From: Nocardia alni
GTDB taxonomy: Bacteria > Actinomycetota > Actinomycetes > Mycobacteriales > Mycobacteriaceae
Assembly (NCBI RefSeq): GCF_019038435.1
Contig: NZ_JAGPOX010000057.1
Coordinates: 1 to 54,913 of the forward strand
Reading direction: 5' to 3'
DNA length: 54,913 nt
Part shown: positions 25,332 through 33,039 of the stretch, piece after piece
Layout of the letters: every line of letters begins with the position of its first letter
How positions within the stretch are numbered: the stretch's first letter is position 1
Made by a program: the position numbers and the translations under genes
Notes under the pieces: generated by a model
Database searches by the model: none
Seen by the model: only the letters and a program-made list of their open reading frames with translations
What the model was told of the DNA's origin: nothing

Positions 25332-26642
25332 ATGACTGATCCCAGAGAATATGACCTGATCGGAATAGGTTTCGGCCCGGCCAATATCGCGTTGGCGATA
25401 GCGCTGGAGGAAGACCCGGACACCGAACTGAGAACGGTGTTCGTGGAAAAGTCTCCCGTACCGCAATGGCAGGAGAACATGCTGCTCGGCGGCTCCGACA
25501 TTCAACATCACCCACTACGAGATCTGGTATCACTGCGCAACCCCCGCAGCCGATACTCCTTCACCAATTACCTGTTCGAAAACCAGCGCCTGATCGAGCA
25601 TCTCAATCTACCGACCCCATTTCCGCTGCGGATCGAGTATGCGGATTACATATCCTGGGTACGCAGAACCCTGAGCGCGCCCGTCATCTACGGAACGGCC
25701 GTCATCGGCATCGAGTTCGATCCCGAGACGGATCTCTACACGGTGACCACGAGCGACGGCGACCTGCTGACCGCGCCGCAGGTCTCGCTCGGCCCCGGTC
25801 GTACCCCGCTCATCCCGGATGAGTTCGTCGGCACACTCGATTCGCGCCGGGTCGTGCATCTGACCGATTACCTGTCGGCGGCCGGCACGTTCGACCCGGC
25901 CACCGACCGCCGGATCGGCATCGTCGGCGGCAGCCAGTCGGCCGTCGAGCTGGCACTGGACATCCGGCGCCGATTTCCGGCGATCGACGTCGGCATCATC
26001 ACTCGCTCGTGGTCGTTGCGCGCGAAGGATCACAGTCCGTTCAGCGAAGAGATCTACTTTCCGCAATTCACCGACTACTACCACCGGTCGTCGAAGGCCG
26101 CGCGGCGGCGGCTGGACCTTTTCACCAGACCCACCAACTACTCCGCGGCCGATCTGGATGTCCTCGAGCGGCTCTACGCGGAAATGTACGAAGACAGGCT
26201 GCACGGCAGATCCCGGACCCTGATATATGGCGACTCCGAGATCGTCGCCGTCGCCTCCGGGCCGCATGAGGCATTGACTCTGACGACACGGAACGCCACC
26301 ACCGGTCACCACGACGAGCTCGTCTTCGACCGCGTCGTGCTGGCGACCGGGTTCCGCGATATGGGTGGCGGACAGGACGATGAGCACCACCACCCCCTGC
26401 TCGGTGGTGTCCATCGCTGTCTGCGCTCGGACAGCGACGGCGACCTGCTCGTCGAGCGCGACTACAGCGTCCGCCCGGTCTCCGGTACGGCGCCGATCTA
26501 TCTGAACGGGCTGTGCGAGAGCACCCACGGCATCGGCGACGCGGGATCGTTCAGCCTGCTGAGCCTGCGAGCCGAACTGATCGCCCGCTCGATCCTCGAT
26601 TGCCACGACCGCTCTCGGGCCGGAACCTCCGCCTCCGCATAG
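25332..26642 (+). CDS. N-hydroxylating flavin monooxygenase (SidA/IucD/PvdA family), copy 1
   Basis: A 436-residue class B flavin monooxygenase of the lysine/ornithine N-hydroxylase family (PF13434), which uses FAD and NADPH to hydroxylate a side-chain or diamine amine. FAD motif GIGFGPANIALAIAL at 11-25, the conserved QWQENMLL / SDIQHHPLRDLVSLRNPRSRYSF stretch at 45-77, NADPH motif IVGGSQSAVELAL near 197-209, and the C-terminal ATGF motif are all present. First gene of the cluster, 13 bases before the aminotransferase. No NRPS or IucA-type siderophore synthetase adjoins, so a siderophore role is unlikely. The substrate (Lys, Orn, diaminobutyrate or a diamine) cannot be read from sequence. 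Confidence 0.9.
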   Translation: MTDPREYDLIGIGFGPANIALAIALEEDPDTELRTVFVEKSPVPQWQENMLLGGSDIQHHPLRDLVSLRNPRSRYSFTNYLFENQRLIEHLNLPTPFPLRIEYADYISWVRRTLSAPVIYGTAVIGIEFDPETDLYTVTTSDGDLLTAPQVSLGPGRTPLIPDEFVGTLDSRRVVHLTDYLSAAGTFDPATDRRIGIVGGSQSAVELALDIRRRFPAIDVGIITRSWSLRAKDHSPFSEEIYFPQFTDYYHRSSKAARRRLDLFTRPTNYSAADLDVLERLYAEMYEDRLHGRSRTLIYGDSEIVAVASGPHEALTLTTRNATTGHHDELVFDRVVLATGFRDMGGGQDDEHHHPLLGGVHRCLRSDSDGDLLVERDYSVRPVSGTAPIYLNGLCESTHGIGDAGSFSLLSLRAELIARSILDCHDRSRAGTSASA

Positions 26643-26655
26643 AAACAGGTATTTC

Positions 26656-28047
26656 ATGACAACCACCGTCGGTGCGTCACGTCACGACAACCTCGAACTG
26701 TTCAGCACGCGCACATTGCCGGGACCGCGGTCGGCCAGGTTACTGGCGGACCAGGAGCGACAGGAGTCGAACGCTCGAACCTATCCGCGCCGTCTACCGT
26801 TCGGGATCGCCTCGGCGCGCGGCTCGATCATCACCGATGTCGACGGCCACCGCTACGTCGACCTCCTGTCCGGCGCCGGGGTGCTGGCACTGGGCCATTC
26901 GCACCCCGAGCTGACCGCTATCGCACAGCGGCAACTCGAATTGTTCGTGCACGGGCTCGATATGCCGACTCCCGCCAAGGCCGAATTCACCGATAAACTG
27001 CTGCGCCGGGTGCCGGGCTACGACTCCGGGTCGGACAATTGGAAAATTCACTTTTGCGGTCCCACCGGCGCCAACGCCGTCGACGCCGCGGTCAAACTCG
27101 CTCGGGTCGCCACGGGCAGGCACGGCGTCGTCAGCTTCCAAGGCGGGTTCCACGGAACGACTCACCTGACGATGGGCCTGACCGGGCTGCTCGCGCACCG
27201 TGCGGGCCTGGCCGGTATCGGTGACGGCGTCACTTTCCTTCCCTATAGCGACAATCGCAACTACCCCGATCAGCGCGGGGCAGATCATCGGTTCCACACG
27301 ACGCTGATCGAAAGCCTGCTGACCGATCCCAACGGCGGTATTCCGGAGCCGGCGGCGATCATTCTCGAGATCGTCCAAGGCGAAGGCGGCGTGGTCCTGG
27401 GCGACCACAATTTCCTCACCACCGTGGCCGATCTGGCTCATCGCCTCGGAGCCCTGCTGATCATCGACGAGATCCAGACCGGATGCGGTCGGACCGGAAC
27501 GTTCTTCGCCTACGAACGTCATGGAATTCGACCCGACATCGTCTGCCTTTCCAAGGCACTGTCCGGCATCGGGACTCCGGTCTCGGTGCTGCTGTACCGC
27601 AGCGAGCACGATGTATGGCAGCCCGGAAGCCACACCGGCACCTTCCGTGGCAATCAGATCGCCTTCGCCACCGGCAGCGCCTTCCTCGATCTGCTCGACC
27701 GCGACGGAATCCTCGACCACGTCGCCGCCATCGAGCGCGCCATCGATTCGAGTCTGAGCCCTGTGCGGGACAGATATCTCGAAGTGCACGACGTCAGAGG
27801 CATCGGCGCCATGTGGGGTATCGAATTCGCCGCGACACCCGACCACCGCGATACCGGTGGCGTCATCGCCAAGGCCGTGCAGAGCCTCTGCGTCCGCCGC
27901 GGTGTCGTGACCGAGGTCGGCGGCCGCAACGATAGCGTCCTGCGCCTGCTTCCCCCGCTGAACATCGATCTCGATCTGCTCGCCGATGCCTGCACCGTCA
28001 TCACGACCGCCATCGACGAGGTCCTCACGACAGGAGTAGCGCAATGA
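26656..28047 (+). CDS. Class III aminotransferase, diaminobutyrate--2-oxoglutarate type
   Basis: A 463-residue PLP-dependent class III aminotransferase. N-terminal SNARTYPRRLPFGIASARGS, the PTGANAVDAAVKLAR cofactor loop, the IIDEIQTGCGRTG segment and the PLP lysine region CLSKALSGIGTPVSVLLY match EctB/Dat-type diaminobutyrate aminotransferases, which make L-2,4-diaminobutyrate from aspartate semialdehyde using glutamate. It lies between two N-hydroxylase genes and its stop overlaps the next start (ATGA at 28044), so the product amine may be the substrate of one of them. Ornithine or lysine omega-aminotransferase is the alternative. No ectA or ectC is present, which argues against ectoine synthesis. 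Confidence 0.88.
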   Translation: MTTTVGASRHDNLELFSTRTLPGPRSARLLADQERQESNARTYPRRLPFGIASARGSIITDVDGHRYVDLLSGAGVLALGHSHPELTAIAQRQLELFVHGLDMPTPAKAEFTDKLLRRVPGYDSGSDNWKIHFCGPTGANAVDAAVKLARVATGRHGVVSFQGGFHGTTHLTMGLTGLLAHRAGLAGIGDGVTFLPYSDNRNYPDQRGADHRFHTTLIESLLTDPNGGIPEPAAIILEIVQGEGGVVLGDHNFLTTVADLAHRLGALLIIDEIQTGCGRTGTFFAYERHGIRPDIVCLSKALSGIGTPVSVLLYRSEHDVWQPGSHTGTFRGNQIAFATGSAFLDLLDRDGILDHVAAIERAIDSSLSPVRDRYLEVHDVRGIGAMWGIEFAATPDHRDTGGVIAKAVQSLCVRRGVVTEVGGRNDSVLRLLPPLNIDLDLLADACTVITTAIDEVLTTGVAQ

Positions 28048-29372
28048 CCGCCGACGTCGACCAAGCGCCCGTGGTGTGCATCGGCTACGGGCCCGCGGGA
28101 GTCGGGCTCGCGGCCGCACTGACCGATCTGGGCTACCAGCGAAAGCAGGCGGCGAAACTCGCCGAGCAGGCGGTATATCTGGAGCGGCAACCGGAGGCGG
28201 GCTGGCAGCCGGAGTTGATGCTCGCGGGGACCGATATCCAGCATCACTACCTTCGTGACTTCGGCACGCCCCGAGACCCGCACACACGCTTCGGTTTCAT
28301 CAACTATCTGCACGCGCACAACCGGTTCTACGAGTTCACCCAGCGCAGCGGATATCCGGAACGCGTCGAGTGGGACGACTACTGCCGGTGGGTCGCTCGC
28401 AGCGCCGACGGCCGCCGGTATTACCAGACCAGCGTGCAAGCCGTCCGCGAGGACGCCCTGTCCGACGGGAGCGGCCCGGCGTATCGCGTCGAATATCGCG
28501 ACGAGGCCGCCGGTTCGAACCGCGCGATCGTCACACCGGCTGTAGTCGTCGCGACGGGCTACACCGCTTACGTCCCACCCGAATTCGACACCGCCGATCC
28601 GCGCGTATTCCACTCGGAGCGCTACCTGACCAGCGTCGCCGCTCTCGACTCACCGCGTTCCATCGCGGTTGTCGGGGCCGCGCAGACGGCCGGCGAGATC
28701 ATCCTGGATCTGCGTGGCCGCTTCCCCGGCGCGACAGTGCATTCGATCGTCCGCAACAACGGGTTCAGCATGTACGACCTCGGGCACTTCGTGAATCGCG
28801 CGTACTGGCCCCAGGAAAGGGCCGCGTTCGCCACCTACCCCGCCGCCGCGCGAGCGGAGGTTTACGCCGGTCAAGCCAGGACGAACTACGCCGCGGTAGA
28901 CCCGGACGTATCGACCGCGCTCTACAACGACTGGTATCGCGGGCAGGTGCTCGGCGACCAGAAGTTCCACATCCACATCCGATCCACTACCCGGCTCCTC
29001 GGTCTCGACGGCGATCGACTGAGTCTCATGATCACCGACCGTCACACCGGCCACCATCGAGAACGCCTCGGCGTCGACGCGGTGATCCTGTGCACCGGTT
29101 ACCGCCAACCCGCGGTCCCCGAGGTCCTCACGCCGGTCGCCGACGGATTCGCCGTCGATCCCCATGGTGATCTCGTCGTCGATGCGACCGGCGAGATCCA
29201 GAACCGCGACGCCGGCAATCCCGGGTCGGGCATCTACCTGCACGGCGTCGCGGAACGACAGCAAGGGATCGGTAGCGCGGCCTCGTTCAGTCTGCTGGCC
29301 GTCCGATCCGGCGACATCGCCGAATCGCTGCTCACCGCTACTCACCCACTCGCCGCGACCACGTCCGTATAG
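28044..29372 (+). CDS. N-hydroxylating flavin monooxygenase (SidA/IucD/PvdA family), copy 2
   Basis: A second lysine/ornithine-type N-monooxygenase, 442 residues. FAD motif CIGYGPAGVGLAAAL at 12-26 (Ala-Gly where copy 1 has Ala-Asn), QPELMLAGTDIQHHYLRDF at 55-73, NADPH motif VVGAAQTAGEIIL at 209-221, an FVNRAYWPQERAAF segment of the active site, and a second ATGY/CTGYR near 355. It is clearly diverged from copy 1 (different insertions, longer N-terminus), so it is not a recent duplicate and probably acts on another amine. It is coupled to the aminotransferase by a 4-base overlap and followed 20 bases later by the cupin, making it the better candidate for the hydrazine-forming hydroxylamine donor. 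Confidence 0.9.
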   Translation: MTADVDQAPVVCIGYGPAGVGLAAALTDLGYQRKQAAKLAEQAVYLERQPEAGWQPELMLAGTDIQHHYLRDFGTPRDPHTRFGFINYLHAHNRFYEFTQRSGYPERVEWDDYCRWVARSADGRRYYQTSVQAVREDALSDGSGPAYRVEYRDEAAGSNRAIVTPAVVVATGYTAYVPPEFDTADPRVFHSERYLTSVAALDSPRSIAVVGAAQTAGEIILDLRGRFPGATVHSIVRNNGFSMYDLGHFVNRAYWPQERAAFATYPAAARAEVYAGQARTNYAAVDPDVSTALYNDWYRGQVLGDQKFHIHIRSTTRLLGLDGDRLSLMITDRHTGHHRERLGVDAVILCTGYRQPAVPEVLTPVADGFAVDPHGDLVVDATGEIQNRDAGNPGSGIYLHGVAERQQGIGSAASFSLLAVRSGDIAESLLTATHPLAATTSV

Positions 29373-29392
29373 CGGAAGGAACGGAGAACACG

Positions 29393-29743
29393 ATGCTGAC
29401 ATTCGACCTCGACGACGAGCCTTGGGCCGAAGAACCCGCGTTCAACACCCTCTCACGACGCCTGTTCCCGTGGGCCGGTCTCCGCGAGATCAACTGGGGC
29501 GGTTCATGGGTCAAGGTCCGGCCCGGGGAGACCACGACGCCCCATTCACACGACGAGAAGGAGATGTTCTTCATCATCGCCGGCAGCGGGTATCTCACGC
29601 ACGGATCCGAAAGGGTCGACGTCCGCTCGGGAACGACCGCCGTCATGACACCTGGCGTCGAGCATTCGCTCACCAACATCGGCGCCGACGACCTACTTTT
29701 CCTGGCCGTCTGGTGGACCGACGACCAAGAGGTGCCGTCGTGA
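29393..29743 (+). CDS. Small cupin, candidate N-N-bond-forming half of a split hydrazine synthetase
   Basis: A 116-residue single-domain cupin. Metal ligands are complete: His51 and His53 in TPHSHDEKE, Glu57, and His91 in TPGVEHSL; a Zn2+ or other divalent ion is expected. In characterised hydrazine synthetases (Spb40, ForK, PyrN, Tri28) a cupin domain, fused to a MetRS-like domain, rearranges an ester of an N-hydroxylated amino acid into the N-N bond. Here the cupin is free-standing, with the MetRS-like partner 1.7 kb downstream in the same operon. GGAG precedes ATG at 29393. The role is inferred from context; small cupins are otherwise functionally diverse. Confidence 0.8.
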   Translation: MLTFDLDDEPWAEEPAFNTLSRRLFPWAGLREINWGGSWVKVRPGETTTPHSHDEKEMFFIIAGSGYLTHGSERVDVRSGTTAVMTPGVEHSLTNIGADDLLFLAVWWTDDQEVPS

Positions 29744-30897
29744 CGGCGGCCGGCCTGGTCGACGTCGCGGTGGTCGGGGCGGGGGTGATCGGGTCGAGCA
29801 TCGCCCACCACCTGCAAATCCAGCAGACGACGACCATCGCCTTCGACAGCATCGAACCCGCTCGGCGGGCGCATCATTCGGCCAGCGCCAACTCGGGCGG
29901 GATCATCCGCGCGGTCCACAGCAGACCCGAGGAGACGATGCTGACCATCGCGTCGTCACGCGCCTACCGCCATATCGACGCCACACTCGGCGGAGCCGTC
30001 TCGTACACCGAGGCCGGATTCGCCTTCATCACCGACCACAGCCATCGACGGGCGGTGCTGGACCGAATCGCATTGATGAGGTCCCTGGACTATCCCGCTG
30101 AATTGCTGGATGCCATGCAACTTGGTCGGCGATGGCCCGAGATCTCTTGGCGGACAAACGATATCGCCTTGTTCGAACCGGCATCCGGATCCATCGATGT
30201 GAGCGGCGCGCTCACGGCCTTCCAGCACAGCCTGATCGCCCACGGGGGCGAGGTGACCCCGGAGACGGTCACAGGTTTCGCACCGGCGGCGGACGGTCAC
30301 TGGGTCGTAACCACAGACGATGAGAACGAATACCACGCCACGACGGTAGTGATCGCGGCCGGCCCGCACACCACCGAATTGCTGCGCACGACACGTCATC
30401 ACGAGCTGCCCGCGACCCCGACACGACTGGGCGTGGTGGAGATCGCGTCCGAGCACAGCCGCGGCGGTATCCCGCACGGGTTGTCGTTCATCGATGACAT
30501 CACCGGCGGCTACGCGATCTCCCGCCCCGAGATCACCTATCTCGGGGCGAACGGCCGAGTGTCGCCGACGGACTCGCAGAGCACACTCACCGACGGTGAA
30601 CAGGATGCGATCCGCGACACCGTGAATATCCGGCTGCCCGCACTACACGCCGCCCCGACCGCGGGTACCCGGGTCGGAACCGACGCCACGACCAGCGACG
30701 GACGACCGCTCATCGAACAGCTGGAGCCGAATCTGTTCGTCTGCAGCGGCTTTTCGGGCGGCGGCGCGAAAATCGCGCCCGAGATCGGCCGCCTGACAGC
30801 CCAGTGGGTGCTTACCGGCGCTCGCCCCGAACTCCTGTCCCGTTACGCCCACTCCCAGGACGATGCCCATGCCACACCGGTCTTCTCGTATCTCTGA
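29740..30897 (+). CDS. FAD-dependent D-amino acid/glycine oxidase-like enzyme
   Basis: A 385-residue DAO-family flavoprotein. N-terminal FAD motif VDVAVVGAGVIGSSIAHHL (residues 7-25), the SANSGGIIRAVHS segment that cradles flavin, and the C-terminal LFVCSGFSGGGAKIAPEIG loop. Homologous oxidases in hydrazine pathways (Spb39, ForL, PyrL, Tri27) cleave the N-N-linked lysine-glycine intermediate to hydrazinoacetate plus an aldehyde, and the same reaction type is the natural guess here. GTG at 29740 overlaps the cupin stop (GTGA), so the two are translationally coupled. The frame is open far upstream, which is irrelevant. Confidence 0.88.
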   Translation: MTAAGLVDVAVVGAGVIGSSIAHHLQIQQTTTIAFDSIEPARRAHHSASANSGGIIRAVHSRPEETMLTIASSRAYRHIDATLGGAVSYTEAGFAFITDHSHRRAVLDRIALMRSLDYPAELLDAMQLGRRWPEISWRTNDIALFEPASGSIDVSGALTAFQHSLIAHGGEVTPETVTGFAPAADGHWVVTTDDENEYHATTVVIAAGPHTTELLRTTRHHELPATPTRLGVVEIASEHSRGGIPHGLSFIDDITGGYAISRPEITYLGANGRVSPTDSQSTLTDGEQDAIRDTVNIRLPALHAAPTAGTRVGTDATTSDGRPLIEQLEPNLFVCSGFSGGGAKIAPEIGRLTAQWVLTGARPELLSRYAHSQDDAHATPVFSYL

Positions 30898-31465
30898 CAC
30901 AGTAAGACGGATTATCGGCGTCGCACACGCCAAGGACCCGGCAACCAACACGGTGCTGGAGGCCGTGATCCATCCGGGTGTGCAGGCCATTCTCGCCCAT
31001 CAACTCGCGCACCGGCTGTTCACCGCGGGGCACTGCGCCTCGGCGCGAGTGGTCGCGATGCTTGCTCGAATCGTCACCGGCCTCGACGCTCATCCCGGCG
31101 CCACCATACATCCCACGGTGTTCATCGACCACGCACTCGGTGTCGTGATCGGAGAGACGGCCGTCGTCGAGCAGAACGCCATGCTGTACCACCATGTCAC
31201 CCTCGGGTCGGTCGGATGGTGGAAGGACAAGGGGTTCTCCGTCCGGCACCCCACCATCGGCGCCAATTCGATTCTCTGCGTGGGTTCGTCGGTTCTCGGG
31301 CCGGTCACGGTCGGGGCCAACGTCATCGTCGGAGCGCACGCCGTGGTGCTCGCCGACGTCCCCGATGACACACACGTTCCCGCCGGAAGCGTCTGGGCCC
31401 GTGCCGAACATCGCGGCGCCTCGGAAGATCCCGACAGCCGGCCGCACACCCTGAGCGCCTTCTGA
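30863..31465 (+). CDS. Serine O-acetyltransferase-like (CysE family) left-handed beta-helix enzyme
   Basis: A 200-residue acetyl-CoA-dependent acyltransferase. A short helical N-terminal part is followed by a hexapeptide-repeat beta-helix. CysE signature residues are intact: GLDAHPGA (catalytic Asp), FIDHALGVVIGETAVV (catalytic His) and HHVTLG. It would acetylate serine or another hydroxyl/hydroxylamine acceptor. The start overlaps the oxidase gene by 35 bases, so it belongs to the same transcript. Its presence in a hydrazine-type cluster is unusual: O-acetylserine as an electrophile for a hydrazine nucleophile, or acetylation of an N-hydroxy intermediate, are both possible. A housekeeping cysteine role is less likely since no cysK follows. 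Confidence 0.85.
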   Translation: MPMPHRSSRISDTVRRIIGVAHAKDPATNTVLEAVIHPGVQAILAHQLAHRLFTAGHCASARVVAMLARIVTGLDAHPGATIHPTVFIDHALGVVIGETAVVEQNAMLYHHVTLGSVGWWKDKGFSVRHPTIGANSILCVGSSVLGPVTVGANVIVGAHAVVLADVPDDTHVPAGSVWARAEHRGASEDPDSRPHTLSAF

Positions 31466-31482
31466 CCGACAGAAAGAACATC

Positions 31483-33039
31483 ATGTCGAATTTCATAGTC
31501 ACCGCCGCACCCCCGAACCCGAACGGCGATCTCCACCTCGGACATCTCGCCGGGCCCTTCCTCACTGCCGACATCGCCGCGCGAGCCTTGGCACTCGCCG
31601 GCAACAGCGTCAGCCATGTCGGATACATCGACGAGCACTCGTCGTACGTCGTCCGGCGCGCTCGCGAGCTGTCCACCGATCCCTACACCGCCGCAGCCCT
31701 TCTCGGAGATCGCATCGAGACCACCCTCGCGCAGGCGAACATGCGCCCCGCCACCGTGGTCCGGCCGCTGCGTGACCCGTCGCACGACGCCCGGGTACAC
31801 GCCGGGTTCGAAACCCTGTGGCGCAGCGGCCATATCACGACCGACCCGGATTCGGCGGTACTCCGGTGCACGAATTGTTCTCGGTACCTGTACGAATGCG
31901 AGGTTCGCGGCGCCTGCTCGTTCTGCGACGCCCCTTCGGACGGGATCTACTGCGAGCAATGTGGAACTCCCCAGACGCCGACCGGCTTGATCCATCCGCG
32001 ATGTACACGCTGCGATGGGACCGACATCGCCACTGCCCATCATCCTCGGCTGATCCTCGACATCGAACGTCTGCGCCCGCAGTTGCGCGAGATCCTCGAA
32101 GCGGTCACTCCGCGCCCACGCACGCTGCGGTACCTGCAGGAACAACTCGCGCGCCCGCTGGCGCCGGTACCCATCAGCAGGATCGGCGACTACGGCGTGC
32201 CGGTGCCGCTGCCGCAGTGGCAGGGACATTTCCTCGATACCTGGTTCAGCGGGGTGTTCGGATATGCCAACGCCGCCGACCTCGACAATCGCCGCAGGCG
32301 ACGATTCAGCAGCGACGTCCCGTGGCAGGACGAGAGCGTGGACGTCGTCGAGGCATTCGGATTCGACTGCTCGTTTTCCCACATGATCCTGTGGAACGCC
32401 ATCGCCATCTGGTTGCACTGGCCCGTTCGCCTGAACTATCTCAGCAACGAGTTCTATCAACTCGATGGGCTCAAGTTCTCCACCAGCCGTGGGCACGCCA
32501 TCTGGGGAGCCGACTATCTTCCGACCACATCGTCGGACATCCTGCGCTTCTACATGGCGCTCACTGGCCCCGAGATCGAACAGACCTCGTTCAACGAAGC
32601 CGACTACGACGAATTCTCGGGCAGGTACAGGACAGCGATACAAGAGCTGTTTCAGATCGCTACCGACGGCGATGAAACCGCGGGCGCGGCGCCCCGCGCT
32701 GTCGACATGCCGCCGCTGGTGGAACGAGTCGCCAAACAATGCCGTGACGCCTACCTCCCGCATACATTCAGCGCTCGCGCGGCAGCGACGGTTCTCACCG
32801 AACATGTCATAGACGACCGTGCGCTGCTCGAACAGCTCGAAGCAAGCACCGCCGAGGTTCGGCGTGCCGCGTTCGACACGCTGGTAGAAGCCTTCCATCC
32901 GCTCTCGCCGTACTGGACCACGCATCAACTCGTCCAAGAAGGGCAGGCGTCCGCTGTCGCCCTGGACGGCCTGGTGCGCCCCGCGACGGCACAGACTCTC
33001 GCCAGTCGATATGACTCGAACAGAACGCTCGTCATCTGA
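31483..33039 (+). CDS. Methionyl-tRNA synthetase-like enzyme, candidate activating half of a split hydrazine synthetase
   Basis: A 518-residue class I aminoacyl-tRNA-synthetase fold. The ATP-binding HIGH motif is HLGH at 18-21 and the KMSKS motif reads KFSTSR at 331-336, with Thr at the position of the second lysine. The connective insert holds four CxxC knuckles (129/132, 145/148, 157/160, 174/177), as in two-zinc MetRS. The C-terminal part is a shortened helical domain. Its place in an operon with N-hydroxylases, a cupin and a DAO-type oxidase points to the MetRS-like domain of hydrazine synthetases, which adenylates an amino acid and esterifies it to a hydroxylamine. A duplicate housekeeping MetRS, for example for antibiotic resistance, is the alternative. 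Confidence 0.85.
   Translation: MSNFIVTAAPPNPNGDLHLGHLAGPFLTADIAARALALAGNSVSHVGYIDEHSSYVVRRARELSTDPYTAAALLGDRIETTLAQANMRPATVVRPLRDPSHDARVHAGFETLWRSGHITTDPDSAVLRCTNCSRYLYECEVRGACSFCDAPSDGIYCEQCGTPQTPTGLIHPRCTRCDGTDIATAHHPRLILDIERLRPQLREILEAVTPRPRTLRYLQEQLARPLAPVPISRIGDYGVPVPLPQWQGHFLDTWFSGVFGYANAADLDNRRRRRFSSDVPWQDESVDVVEAFGFDCSFSHMILWNAIAIWLHWPVRLNYLSNEFYQLDGLKFSTSRGHAIWGADYLPTTSSDILRFYMALTGPEIEQTSFNEADYDEFSGRYRTAIQELFQIATDGDETAGAAPRAVDMPPLVERVAKQCRDAYLPHTFSARAAATVLTEHVIDDRALLEQLEASTAEVRRAAFDTLVEAFHPLSPYWTTHQLVQEGQASAVALDGLVRPATAQTLASRYDSNRTLVI

Noticed and set aside
26656..28047. Aminotransferase as EctB of an ectoine operon
   Set aside because: ectA and ectC are absent and the flanking genes are N-monooxygenases.
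25332..29372. The two N-hydroxylases as part of a hydroxamate siderophore locus
   Set aside because: No NRPS, IucA/IucC-type synthetase, siderophore acyltransferase or ferric uptake gene is nearby, and no IdeR box was seen. The cupin, MetRS-like and oxidase genes fit hydrazine chemistry better.
31483..33039. A housekeeping methionyl-tRNA synthetase
   Set aside because: Location inside an operon of N-N-bond-type enzymes, the changed KMSKS loop and a short C-terminal domain argue against it, although a resistance-type second MetRS cannot be fully excluded.
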